Positions 1-7,332 of a stretch of 64,000 nt of DNA are shown here, in pieces; the first letter of the stretch is position 1, and every line of letters begins with the position of its first letter. The notes beneath the pieces were generated by a model, which was not told the DNA's origin, searched no databases, and worked only from the letters and a program-made list of their open reading frames with translations. This DNA is from Nioella sp. MMSF_3534 (lineage in GTDB: Bacteria > Pseudomonadota > Alphaproteobacteria > Rhodobacterales > Rhodobacteraceae), in NCBI RefSeq assembly GCF_030732985.1, contig NZ_JASHJX010000018.1, positions 1 through 64,000 on the forward strand, read 5' to 3'. The position numbers were made by a program, and so were the translations under genes.

Positions 1-35
1 GGGTCGCCCGGGACCGCGCTTGCACGCGTGTTTGT

Positions 36-95
36 GGGGGCTCTGCCCCCGTCGCCTTGCAGGCGACTCCCCCGAGGTATTTTGACCAAGATGAA
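36..95 (+). repeat. Intergenic hairpins and copy of a dispersed tail motif
   Basis: Two back-to-back perfect hairpins lie here: GGGGGC-tct-GCCCCC (36-50) and GTCGCCT-tgc-AGGCGAC (51-67). They run into CCCCCGAGGTATTTTGACC followed by AAGATGAA (65-95). The last part resembles the segments at 7333-7370 and 57153-57189, so it is one member of a short dispersed intergenic motif. It sits just past the stop of the minus-strand XRE gene and could act as that gene's terminator. I see no gene in bases 1-98. Confidence 0.55.
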
Positions 96-98
96 CTG

Positions 99-956
99 TC
101 AGGTCATGCGGTCTCGGAGGTCTGACAGCACCGGGGTCAGGTCGCGGGCCGTATGGCTTGCCTCGCGCACCAGCCAGTCGAAATGGCGGGTCAGGGCGCG
201 CACCCGGTCGCGGTCCCGGAACGCCACGTAGTAGCGGCCAAGATAGATCGCGGCGAGTTTCGGGCCGAAGATGGTGATCGGTGCGGAATAGACCCTTGCC
301 GCGTCGTAGAGGAACAGCCGCAGTGTCGGGTAGAGCTGATCATGGACCGAGAGGATCCAGTCGATCTGTTCGCGGCGGACCCCGGCGGGAAGGTCCGTGT
401 AATAGCCGGTTCCTTCGGCAAAGCTGCGCATCTCGTGCAGCGGCAGGGCAATCTCGTAGTCGCTTTCCGATGCGCGCATCCAGTCCAGCCGCGCCTCGGC
501 CACGGCGATGGCCTGACCGGGGCTGCGGTTCATCGTGCCGGCATATTCCCATTCCATCACCGCGCGGGTCTTGAGCATGTCGGGCAGGGTGGCGGGCACA
601 TGGCGGATCTTGTAGCCTGCTGCCTCCTGGTGCCAGGCAAAGATCTGGTCATCGGCGGAGGTGGCCCGTTCGGCCTCGGTCAGGGTGGCGGTGAGCAGGT
701 CTGCGCTGGCCTCGGGGCGGTCGGACAGGCCCAGAAGCCAGTCGGTCGAGACCGAGAGCGTCTCGGCGCAGGCTGCCACGAGATGACCGCCGGGCATGCG
801 TGCATCCGCTTCCGACAGCAATTGCGTCACGGTCGATCTGTCCACGCCCGCGGATCGTGCCAGGGCTGCGCGGCTGGTGCCTGTCTGTTCCATCGCCTCG
901 GCCAGGCGGGTTCGGAACAGGGCGGCGCGATCCAGTTTGTTGATAATTGAGCGCAT
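99..956 (-). CDS. XRE-family HTH transcriptional regulator
   Basis: A 285-aa regulator with an N-terminal Cro/CI-type helix-turn-helix at about residues 14-75. The segment SRAALARSAGVDRSTVTQLL is the recognition part, and TDWLLGLSD closes the domain as in many XRE proteins. The remaining 200 residues form an uncharacterised, probably ligand- or partner-binding domain with no motif I can name. It is divergent from a fatty-acid desaturase, and a dyad covers its own start codon, so it likely represses itself and may control the desaturase. The ligand and exact target are unknown. HTH assignment is confident; the regulatory link is inference. Confidence 0.88.
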   Translation of the reverse strand: MRSIINKLDRAALFRTRLAEAMEQTGTSRAALARSAGVDRSTVTQLLSEADARMPGGHLVAACAETLSVSTDWLLGLSDRPEASADLLTATLTEAERATSADDQIFAWHQEAAGYKIRHVPATLPDMLKTRAVMEWEYAGTMNRSPGQAIAVAEARLDWMRASESDYEIALPLHEMRSFAEGTGYYTDLPAGVRREQIDWILSVHDQLYPTLRLFLYDAARVYSAPITIFGPKLAAIYLGRYYVAFRDRDRVRALTRHFDWLVREASHTARDLTPVLSDLRDRMT

Positions 957-988
957 TGTTGGATATTTTCAGCAATGTTGAATTATTG
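954..988. promoter_or_regulatory. Candidate operator between XRE gene and desaturase
   Basis: CATTGTTG (954-961), an 8-nt AT-rich spacer and CAGCAATG (970-977) form a dyad with 7 of 8 matching positions. A second shorter dyad, CAAT...ATTG, spans 973-988. The first overlaps the XRE start codon (complement of 954-956). The stretch is strikingly AT-rich for this genome, as expected for an autoregulated divergent promoter. No footprint data; inference from sequence only. Confidence 0.4.
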
Positions 989-1065
989 TGGAGAATTCCC
1001 TGACTGCCTTGAAAAAGCAAGCCCTGATAGGAGGTTGAGGCAAGCACCAAAGAGTGAAGGGGACG

Positions 1066-1950
1066 ATGATGCGGGTCGAATGGCCGACGCTTGGGCTGAT
1101 ATTGGCATGTTATGCGGTTTGGGTGGCGGGGCTGTTCTGGCTCTCTGCGATCTGGATGCCGCTGGCCTTTCTGGCGCTGATCCTGTCCATTGCCCTGCAA
1201 AGCTCTCTTCAGCACGAGGTCATTCATGGCCACCCGTTTCCGGGGCGCAGATGGGGGGCGGCGCTGGTCTATGCCTCGCTGAACCTTGCCATTCCCTATG
1301 GCCGTTTCCGCGATACCCACCTGTCGCATCATTTGGACAGCACCCTGACCGATCCCTATGACGACCCCGAAAGCAACTATCTGGACCCTGCGGTCTGGGG
1401 ACGGCTGGCAGGACCGGTGCGGGCGCTGCTGCGGGCCAACAACACGCTGCTCGGCCGGATGGTGCTGGGGCCGCTGATCGGACAGGTGACCTTCATGGCG
1501 GGCGACCTGCGGCAGATCCGGGCGGGCAACCGGCGGGTGCTGATGTCATGGCTGGGGCATGGGGCGATGATGGCCTTGATCCTGTGGATCGTCAGCCTGT
1601 CCGTGGTGCCGGTCTGGGCCTATCTGCTGGCCTGCTACGCGGGGCTTGCGGTGCTCAAGATCCGCACCTTCCTGGAACATCAGGCCCATGAGAAGGTGCG
1701 AGGGCGCACGGTGATCGTCGAAGATCGGGGACTGCTGGCCTTCCTCTTCCTCAACAACAATTTCCACGTCGTGCACCATATGCATCCGCGCACGCCCTGG
1801 TATCGGCTGCCGGGGCTCTATTTCGCCAATCGGGACAAGTACCTGACCCGCAACGATGGCTATCGCTATCGCAGCTATGGGCAGATCTTCCGTCGGCATT
1901 TCCTGCGCGCCAAGGATCCGGTGCCGCATCCGCTGTGGCCGCGCGACTGA
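1066..1950 (+). CDS. Membrane fatty acid desaturase family protein
   Basis: Integral-membrane di-iron desaturase of about 294 aa. The three histidine clusters are present: HEVIH (residues 50-54), HLSHH (85-89) and HVVHH (234-238). Hydrophobic spans lie at about 8-48, 165-200 and around 225. The family inserts double bonds (or hydroxyls/ketones) into acyl or isoprenoid chains using O2. The start is ATG 1066 or 1069, preceded by the Shine-Dalgarno-like GAAGGGG at 1056-1062; an upstream GTG at 1054 is less likely. It is divergent from an XRE regulator. Substrate and position of desaturation cannot be read from the sequence, and carotenoid oxygenation is a possible alternative. Confidence 0.88.
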   Translation: MMRVEWPTLGLILACYAVWVAGLFWLSAIWMPLAFLALILSIALQSSLQHEVIHGHPFPGRRWGAALVYASLNLAIPYGRFRDTHLSHHLDSTLTDPYDDPESNYLDPAVWGRLAGPVRALLRANNTLLGRMVLGPLIGQVTFMAGDLRQIRAGNRRVLMSWLGHGAMMALILWIVSLSVVPVWAYLLACYAGLAVLKIRTFLEHQAHEKVRGRTVIVEDRGLLAFLFLNNNFHVVHHMHPRTPWYRLPGLYFANRDKYLTRNDGYRYRSYGQIFRRHFLRAKDPVPHPLWPRD

Positions 1951-1990
1951 ATCGACTTGCCAAGCCGAGGGGGTGGGCGCATGAAGCGAC

Positions 1991-2902
1991 ATGCCCCTCT
2001 GGATACCCGTCACGATCCTTGCTGCCTTCATGCAGAACCTGCGGTTCCTGCTGCAACGGCATCTGAAGGTCACGAGCCTGTCCACCGCGGGCGCGACATG
2101 GGCGCGGTTTCTCTATTCCGCACCGATGGTTCTGGTGATCGTGCTGGCGGTTTCCTCCGCCACGGGGCAGGATCTGCCCGCCACCAACCTGCGGTTCTGG
2201 GCCTTCATCCTGTCGGGTGGTCTGGCGCAGATCGTGGCGACCATGTGCGTGGTGGCCCTGTTCGCGCGGCGCAATTTCGCGGTCGGCATCACCCTGAAGA
2301 AGACCGAGGTCATCCTGACCGCGCTGGTCGGGCTGGTGGTTCTGGGCGAAGCGGTGTCCCTGCCGGTCGTCGTGGCCATCGGGTTCGGCTTTGCGGGCGT
2401 GGTTTTGCTGTCGGACCCGCCCAAGGGGGACGTGGCGCTGCCGTGGCGGGCACGGCTCTTCAACGTGGCGTCGGGTTATGGCCTGCTGTCCGGGCTGCTG
2501 TTCAGCGTCTCGGCCGTGGGCTATCGGGGCGCGTCCCTTGCCCTGGCCGATGGGTCCGTCTTCCTGCGCGCGTCCTTCACCCTGTCGGCGGCGACGATGG
2601 TGCAGGCCCTTGCGCTTGGCGCGTGGCTCTACTGGCGCGAGCGGGAAGAGATCGGGCGGGTTCTGTCCAGCTGGCGGGTGTCGGGGCTGGTTGGGCTCAC
2701 CTCGATGCTCGGGTCGCTTGGCTGGTTCACCGCCTTCACCCTGCAAAGCGCGGCCTATGTGAAGGCCGTGGGGCAGGTGGAGCTGCTGTTCACCTTCCTG
2801 TTCTCGATCTTCTGGCTGAAGGAGCGGTCGTCGGCAAAGGAACTTGGCGGCGCGGCACTGATCGTGCTGAGCCTGTTGCTGATCATCTGGGGGGCGTTCT
2901 GA
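1991..2902 (+). CDS. EamA/DMT-superfamily transporter
   Basis: A 303-aa, very hydrophobic protein with about ten predicted membrane helices arranged as two five-helix repeats, the pattern of the drug/metabolite transporter superfamily. The second repeat holds the typical AYVKAVGQVELLFTFLFSI region, followed by a closing LKERSSAKELGGAALIVLSL stretch. It should export or import a small metabolite across the inner membrane; the substrate is unknown. Only 3 bp separate it from the downstream AEC carrier, so the two are probably co-transcribed. Confidence 0.88.
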   Translation: MPLWIPVTILAAFMQNLRFLLQRHLKVTSLSTAGATWARFLYSAPMVLVIVLAVSSATGQDLPATNLRFWAFILSGGLAQIVATMCVVALFARRNFAVGITLKKTEVILTALVGLVVLGEAVSLPVVVAIGFGFAGVVLLSDPPKGDVALPWRARLFNVASGYGLLSGLLFSVSAVGYRGASLALADGSVFLRASFTLSAATMVQALALGAWLYWREREEIGRVLSSWRVSGLVGLTSMLGSLGWFTAFTLQSAAYVKAVGQVELLFTFLFSIFWLKERSSAKELGGAALIVLSLLLIIWGAF

Positions 2903-2905
2903 CCT

Positions 2906-3832
2906 ATGGATATCGTTCTCAGCATCGCGCCGGTCTTCGTACTGATCTGCCTGGGTTACGTGCTGCGCCGGGGCGGAATCCCGTCGGCGGAGTTCTGGAA
3001 CCTCAATGACCGGCTGGTCTATTTCCTGCTGATGCCCGCCCTGTTCTACGTGCGGATTTCCACGGCGGAGCTGTCGGGCGAGACCTTGGCGACGCTGGCC
3101 ACCGTGCTCTATGCGGCCTTCTTCGCGGCGATTGGATATGGCGTTTTCGTGGGCTGGCTGATCCGGCGCGACGGGGCGGTGGTGACGTCGCTTTTGCAGG
3201 GGGTGGGGCGGTTCAACACCTTCATTGCGCTGGCGGTGGCCGAGGCGCTTTACGGCGCGCCTGCCTTGCAGATCGCGGTGCTGGCGGCGGCGGCGCTGGT
3301 GCCGGTGGTGAACCTGACGGTGGTGAGTCTCTTTGCTCTTTACGTGCCGCGGCCGGGCGCGCGGCCTGTTCTGTCGGCGCTGAAGGGGCTGGCGACCAAT
3401 CCGCTGATCCTGTCGATCCTCGCGGGGCTGCTGGCCAACTGGGCCGGGCTTGGCGGGCTGCCGGTGCTGCATGACACGCTGTCGGTGCTCGGGGCGGCGG
3501 CGCTGCCGATCATGCTGCTTTGCGTGGGGGCGAACCTGAAGCTGCGCGGGCTGTCGGGCGATGCGCTGCCGATTGCACTGTCGGCCGTGGGCAAGCTGGT
3601 GGTGTTCCCCGCCGTGGTGCTGGCCATTGCCATGGCGCTCGGGGTAGAGCCGTTGCAGGCGCAGGTTTTGCTGATCTACGGGGCGCTGCCGACGGGGGTG
3701 GCGGCCTATACGCTGGCGCGGCAACTGGGGGGCGATGCGCCGCTGATGGCCGCGATGATCACCGTGCAGACGCTTCTGAGCTTTGCCGCCATGCCGATCT
3801 GGATCGCGATAGGGGAGTGGCTCTTCCTCTGA
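2906..3832 (+). CDS. AEC-family (auxin efflux carrier-like) transporter
   Basis: A 308-aa inner-membrane carrier with about ten hydrophobic helices. Features of the bacterial AEC family are visible: the N-terminal IAPVFVLICLGYVLRR helix and a central break around NPLILSILAGLLANW. The conserved C-terminal region includes YGALPTGVAAYTLARQLGGD. Characterised relatives move dicarboxylates or amino-acid-like anions, but substrate cannot be assigned here. Directly follows the DMT transporter, so both may belong to one transcript that ends at the palindrome array downstream. Confidence 0.9.
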   Translation: MDIVLSIAPVFVLICLGYVLRRGGIPSAEFWNLNDRLVYFLLMPALFYVRISTAELSGETLATLATVLYAAFFAAIGYGVFVGWLIRRDGAVVTSLLQGVGRFNTFIALAVAEALYGAPALQIAVLAAAALVPVVNLTVVSLFALYVPRPGARPVLSALKGLATNPLILSILAGLLANWAGLGGLPVLHDTLSVLGAAALPIMLLCVGANLKLRGLSGDALPIALSAVGKLVVFPAVVLAIAMALGVEPLQAQVLLIYGALPTGVAAYTLARQLGGDAPLMAAMITVQTLLSFAAMPIWIAIGEWLFL

Positions 3833-3846
3833 GGCCGGGCGCGGGG

Positions 3847-3911
3847 AAGGGCCTTCGAAGGCCCTTTTGAACGCGGTTCGAAGCGCGTTTCAAGCGGCTT
3901 GCAAGCCGCTT
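3847..3911. terminator. Array of three consecutive palindromes between convergent genes
   Basis: Three inverted repeats follow one another. The first, 3847-3866, is the perfect 20-mer AAGGGCCTTCGAAGGCCCTT followed by TT. The second, 3870-3889, has arms AACGCG and CGCGTT. The third, 3892-3911, is the perfect 20-mer AAGCGGCTTGCAAGCCGCTT. They fill the gap between the plus-strand AEC gene and the minus-strand NUDIX gene. They most likely work as a bidirectional terminator, although three in a row is more than termination needs. Confidence 0.6.
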
Positions 3912-3917
3912 CCCCCC

Positions 3918-4586
3918 TCACAACCGTTCGAACCGGCTGATTTCGTCGAGATTGTTGAAGAACGGCACACCCGGCTGGTCGGTGCCGTTCAGGATGGCGC
4001 TCGTTTCGGCCAGCACCACCTCGGTGATGAACGGCATGTCGAACTTGCGCACCTCGTCCAGCGGCACCCATTGCAGGTGGCTCAGCTCATCCTCGGCCTT
4101 GCCGAAATCGTCCGGGTCATTGGCTAGCTTCTCGGCCTCGGCCAGGAAGAACCGCGCATCGAACCGGCGCGGGCGGCCCGGCGGGGTGATGGCCCGGAAG
4201 ACGAAGCTCAGCGCATTGCCATCGGGCAAATGTCCGGTCCGCAGGTATCCACGCCAGCCCCGGGGCGCCGCGATCTGTCCCGCGCGCGGGTCTTCGGCCC
4301 CCAGAAGCAGCCCGGTTTCTTCCCACAGCTCGCGGGTGGCGGCATTCAGCAGAGCCTCGGGCGCGGTCGTGCTTTGATTGGCCAGCCGCCGCAAACACTC
4401 CGCCCCCGCCGGGTTGGCGACCGGAATTTCCGCATCCACCGCATCCACCGCGCCGCCGGGAAAGACGAATTTCGATGGCATGAACACCGCGCTCTGTCCG
4501 CGCTGCCCCATCAACACGCGCGGGCGCGTGTCGGCGTCACGCACCATGATGATGGTGGCAGCATCGCGGATCGGCGTCTCGGTCAC
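3918..4586 (-). CDS. NUDIX hydrolase
   Basis: About 222 aa. The Nudix signature is split: GGAVD near residue 44 and RELWEETGLLL after a roughly 40-residue insert, an arrangement seen in NUDT19-like enzymes. These hydrolyse nucleoside diphosphate-linked compounds such as CoA derivatives or NDP-sugars with Mg2+ held by the REXXEE glutamates. I chose GTG 4586 because it overlaps the stop of the upstream DUF983 gene in the form GTGA, which suggests translational coupling; an earlier GTG at 4610 is possible. Substrate unknown. Confidence 0.87.
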   Translation of the reverse strand: MTETPIRDAATIIMVRDADTRPRVLMGQRGQSAVFMPSKFVFPGGAVDAVDAEIPVANPAGAECLRRLANQSTTAPEALLNAATRELWEETGLLLGAEDPRAGQIAAPRGWRGYLRTGHLPDGNALSFVFRAITPPGRPRRFDARFFLAEAEKLANDPDDFGKAEDELSHLQWVPLDEVRKFDMPFITEVVLAETSAILNGTDQPGVPFFNNLDEISRFERL

Positions 4587-4966
4587 AGCCCGTGCATCCT
4601 CTTCGCCCACTGGATGCCCACGAACACCCCCTTGAAGCGCGGCAGCAGGAAGAGCGACAGCGCCACGGTGCCAAAGCCGAAGATTGCCAGCATCTCCATC
4701 GGGCTGGGACGGTAGGCCATATAGACGTGGAGCATGCCCGCCACCATCAGATGGCCCACGATCAGGATGGTCAGATAGGCGGGGCCATCATCGGCGCGGG
4801 TCTTGGTCAGGTCCAGACCGCAGCAGTCGCAGCTGTCATTGAGCTTCAGGTAGCCGCGCAACACCCGGCCTTCGCCGCATTGCGGGCAGCGCTTGCGCCA
4901 GCCCTTGCGGACGGCGGGCCAGAAAGGGCGCTCTTCCAACTCGGCGGTGATCGTTTCCGTGGCCAT
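4583..4966 (-). CDS. DUF983 family membrane protein
   Basis: A 127-aa protein with a zinc-ribbon-like N-terminus, CPQCGEG followed by CDCCGLD, then two membrane segments (about residues 65-85 and 92-112). This is the arrangement of the DUF983 family, which is widespread in alphaproteobacteria and without established function. The ATG at 4966 is preceded by GAGGAGG with good spacing, so the longer frame starting at 5005 is unlikely. It is translationally coupled to the NUDIX gene (4-bp overlap). Confidence 0.88.
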   Translation of the reverse strand: MATETITAELEERPFWPAVRKGWRKRCPQCGEGRVLRGYLKLNDSCDCCGLDLTKTRADDGPAYLTILIVGHLMVAGMLHVYMAYRPSPMEMLAIFGFGTVALSLFLLPRFKGVFVGIQWAKRMHGL

Positions 4967-5133
4967 GGCGGCCTCCTCATGCGCGGTTCCTTGGATTGGT
5001 TCCATATCTAATCCTGCCGCGCAACAATCTAAACCCCACCGGGGCGCGGCAAACTGGCTGTGAAACTTTTTGCGACGGAAACCTTGGGCTGCCCCGTTGA
5101 AAGGTCAGACAGGCATGAAAAAGGAGATTGCAG

Positions 5134-5670
5134 ATGTCGACCAAGAAAGCCCTGATGCTGAGCGTTCTCATTCCCGTTGGCCTTGCGCTGGCCCTTCCCG
5201 TGGCGGCCATGGGGCCGGGCGGACGCGGCGGTGACATGGAACGCCCGAGCTTCACCGAGCTCGATGCCGATGGCAATGGCGAACTGACGCTGGAGGAAAT
5301 GCTGGCGCATCGCGAGGCCCGCTTCGCAGAAGCCGACACCGATGGCGATGGCAACCTCAGCCGGGACGAGATGATCGCCGCGGCCATGGGCCGGGTGGAA
5401 GCCTCGATCGACCGCCGGATGGAGCGCTTCGATGACAACGAGGACGGCATGTTGAGCGCCAATGAACTGGACGACATGCGCCCCCGCGCCCCCGGTCCGG
5501 AGCGTCTGTTCAGCCGCATGGATGAAGACGGTGACGGCGTGGTGAGTGCCGAGGAATTCGAGACCGCGGCGGCCAACATGATGCAGCGCCGTGGCGGCAT
5601 GGGTGGCCAGGGGCGCCATGGTGGCGGCGAGGGCCACGGTTGGCGGTGGGGTCAGTCCGACGAGGGCTGA
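5134..5670 (+). CDS. Secreted protein with four EF-hand calcium-binding loops
   Basis: A 178-aa protein with a signal peptide (KK, then a hydrophobic stretch to about residue 25). Four canonical 12-residue EF-hand loops are present at 44-55 (DADGNGELTLEE), 68-79 (DTDGDGNLSRDE), 100-111 (DDNEDGMLSANE) and 130-141 (DEDGDGVVSAEE). Each has acidic or polar residues at positions 1, 3 and 5, Gly at 6 and Glu at 12. The tail (from about 152) is rich in Gly, Arg and His and may bind metal. It should bind Ca2+ in the periplasm. ATG 5134 has AAGGAG 7 nt upstream. It lies just upstream of the sigma factor/sensor genes, separated by a hairpin; a shared role is inference. Confidence 0.9.
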   Translation: MSTKKALMLSVLIPVGLALALPVAAMGPGGRGGDMERPSFTELDADGNGELTLEEMLAHREARFAEADTDGDGNLSRDEMIAAAMGRVEASIDRRMERFDDNEDGMLSANELDDMRPRAPGPERLFSRMDEDGDGVVSAEEFETAAANMMQRRGGMGGQGRHGGGEGHGWRWGQSDEG

Positions 5671-5691
5671 TCGCGCAACCGATCACGACAC

Positions 5692-5728
5692 GGGAAAGAG
5701 CGGCCTCTCCCCCCGGTCGCTCTTTCCC
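5692..5728 (+). terminator. Hairpin between EF-hand gene and sigma factor
   Basis: GGGAAAGAGCG (5692-5702) pairs perfectly with CGCTCTTTCCC (5718-5728) around a 15-nt loop. There is no T-run, so it may be a Rho-independent-like terminator of the EF-hand gene, or a processing or attenuation structure that sets the ratio of the EF-hand protein to the downstream sigma operon. Confidence 0.55.
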
Positions 5729-5757
5729 CAACTGCGCAGGCGGGCTACGACAGGAGA

Positions 5758-6342
5758 ATGGAGCCGTTGGATGCCGATCTGGACCAGCTTCAGGACGATG
5801 CCCTGATGGTGCTGTTTGCCAATGGCGAACCGGCAGCGGCCCGAATTCTGACCGCCCGCCTGCTGCCCCGGGCCCTGAGCCATGCCGCCCGGGTTCTGGG
5901 CGACCGGGCCGAGGCCGAGGATGTGGCGCAGGAGGCGATGCTGCGGCTCTGGCGCGCGGCGGCAAACTGGCAGTCCGGGGGCGCCAAGCCCTCGACATGG
6001 CTCTACAAGGTGGTGGCGAACCTGACCGTGGACCGGTTGCGCCGGTCGGGACGTGCCGTGGGGCTGGACGAAAGCGCCGAGCCCGAGGATGATCGGCCCG
6101 GTGCCGAGGAACAAATGGTGCAGGCCGGCCGCATGGCGGCTTTGGATGCAGCGCTGGCCCGGCTGCCGGAGCGGCAGCGACAGGCGGTGGTGCTGCGCCA
6201 TATCGAGGGGCTTGCGAACCCTGAAATCGCCGACGCGCTGGAGATCAGCGTCGAGGCCGTCGAAAGCCTGACCGCGCGCGGCAAACGCGCGCTGGCTCAG
6301 GCGCTGGCCGGACAGAAGGAGGCCCTAGGCTATGACACATGA
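5758..6342 (+). CDS. ECF-type RNA polymerase sigma factor
   Basis: A 194-aa group-4 sigma factor. Region 2 is at about residues 28-95: ARVLGDRAEAEDVAQEAMLR is the core-binding helix and PSTWLYKVVANLTVDRLRR the -10 reading part. Region 4 is at about 128-180, with LPERQRQAVVLRHIEGLANP and a helix-turn-helix. The AGGAG at 5752-5756 is only one base from ATG 5758, so TTG 5767 is a possible alternative start. It overlaps the next gene by 11 bp. With the two following membrane genes it forms a sigma/anti-sigma/sensor arrangement. Regulon unknown. Confidence 0.92.
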   Translation: MEPLDADLDQLQDDALMVLFANGEPAAARILTARLLPRALSHAARVLGDRAEAEDVAQEAMLRLWRAAANWQSGGAKPSTWLYKVVANLTVDRLRRSGRAVGLDESAEPEDDRPGAEEQMVQAGRMAALDAALARLPERQRQAVVLRHIEGLANPEIADALEISVEAVESLTARGKRALAQALAGQKEALGYDT

Positions 6343-6679
6343 GCTGGACGATCTCTTTGCGGCGGCCCGCAAGGCCGAGGCGCCGGGCGACGATCTGGTG
6401 GCCCGGGTGCTGGCCGACGCGGCGGCCGTGCAGGCCGAGGCGGCGACGCGAACCGCGCCTTCGGGCGGCGGCTGGATGTCGGGCCTGGTGTCCGGGATCG
6501 GCGGCTGGTTCGGCGCAGGGGGCCTGGTGGCCGCCACCACGGCGGGACTTCTGATCGGGTTCTACGCGCCGGACACCGTTGACACTGTCCTGGGCGGGCA
6601 ATTGTCCGAACTGGGGCTGGTGACGCAGGACGATCTGATGCCGGGGCTGGCCTATCTGCTGCCCGGCGAAGGGGGATAG
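6332..6679 (+). CDS. One-span membrane protein, putative anti-sigma factor
   Basis: A 115-aa protein with an acidic cytoplasmic-looking N-terminus (THELDDLFAAARKAEAP). A Gly-rich linker follows, then one membrane segment at about residues 63-80 (GLVAATTAGLLIGFYA) and a short outside tail. It overlaps the ECF sigma gene by 11 bp, with GAAGGAGG placed upstream of ATG 6332. Position and topology match anti-sigma proteins such as CnrY; no zinc-binding HxxxCxxC motif is present. I recognise no characterised domain, so the function rests on gene order. Confidence 0.6.
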   Translation: MTHELDDLFAAARKAEAPGDDLVARVLADAAAVQAEAATRTAPSGGGWMSGLVSGIGGWFGAGGLVAATTAGLLIGFYAPDTVDTVLGGQLSELGLVTQDDLMPGLAYLLPGEGG

Positions 6680-6682
6680 GAG

Positions 6683-7180
6683 ATGACGGAACCCACCCAA
6701 GCCAAGCCGCGCACGCGCCGGGGGGTCAAGATTGCCCTGGGGCTGAGCCTTGCGGTCAACCTGCTGATCCTGGGCGCGATTGGCGGGGCCCTGTTGAACG
6801 GGCGGCCCGACGGGTCGATCCGCGACCGGATGGATCTTGTACGCACGCTCGGGCTGGGGCCGCTTGGCCGGGCACTGGAGCGGGAGGACCGCAGCCAGAT
6901 CGTGGCCCGCGTGGGTCAGGACCGGGCGCAGCTGCGGGCGGAGCGCGAGGCGCTTTTGGCCGCGACGCTCGCCTTCGTGACGGCGGTGGAGGCCGATCCG
7001 TTCGACCGCGAGGCCACCGCAGCGGCACTGGCGCAGCAGCGCGACCACGTGCGCGGGCTGCAGGAGCGGGGACATGGGGCGCTGATGGAGCAGCTGGAAC
7101 GGATGTCACCTGCCGCACGGGCCGAATTTGCCGCCCGATTGCGCCAGTCGCTTGACCGTCATCGCAACGATCGCCGGTAA
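6683..7180 (+). CDS. Periplasmic Spy/CnrX-like sensor protein
   Basis: A 165-aa protein with a basic N-terminus and one membrane anchor (about 17-39). The rest is a long helical, charged outer domain with an MSPAARAEFAARLR element near the C-terminus. This resembles the heavy-metal-resistance/CpxP-Spy fold. CnrX-type sensors bind metal through His and Met, but here only a few histidines occur (RDHVRGLQERGHG and the C-terminal DRHR) and there is no cysteine, so metal binding is uncertain. It starts 3 bp after the putative anti-sigma gene and probably controls it in response to envelope conditions. Confidence 0.72.
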   Translation: MTEPTQAKPRTRRGVKIALGLSLAVNLLILGAIGGALLNGRPDGSIRDRMDLVRTLGLGPLGRALEREDRSQIVARVGQDRAQLRAEREALLAATLAFVTAVEADPFDREATAAALAQQRDHVRGLQERGHGALMEQLERMSPAARAEFAARLRQSLDRHRNDRR

Positions 7181-7188
7181 CCCCTGCC

Positions 7189-7290
7189 GTTTCGCCGCCT
7201 GCCGGCGTCGACCCGGTAGCGTCCCGTCTCAACCCCCGGCTTGCGCCGGAGGCCTCGACGGGACGCGTTGCCACGGACAGGTGGCACGGT
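7189..7290 (+). repeat. Dispersed structured intergenic repeat, copy A
   Basis: Begins GTTTCGCCGCCTGCCGGCGT and ends near GTGGCACGG. It contains a perfect 10-bp outer stem, GCGTCCCGTC with GACGGGACGC, enclosing an inner hairpin with arms CCCCCGGC and GCCGGAGG. It is clearly homologous to 57007-57110 and more distantly to 62705-62795. The rest of the gap (7181-7507) shows no gene, only this repeat and the tail motif at 7333-7370. Confidence 0.7.
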
Positions 7291-7332
7291 CGGCTCTGCA
7301 GGGGGTGCTGGCCATGCGTGTGTGAGCGTGGG

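Noticed and set aside
1751-3724. Long minus-strand open frame opposite the desaturase and transporters
   Set aside because: It encodes a repetitive Arg/Gln/His-rich sequence and lies over three well-supported plus-strand membrane protein genes, so it is a shadow frame.
5079-5098. GGAAAC and CGTT upstream of the EF-hand gene as an ECF-type promoter
   Set aside because: The spacing between the two parts (10 nt) is much shorter than the usual 15-17 nt, so I do not claim sigma-factor control from it.
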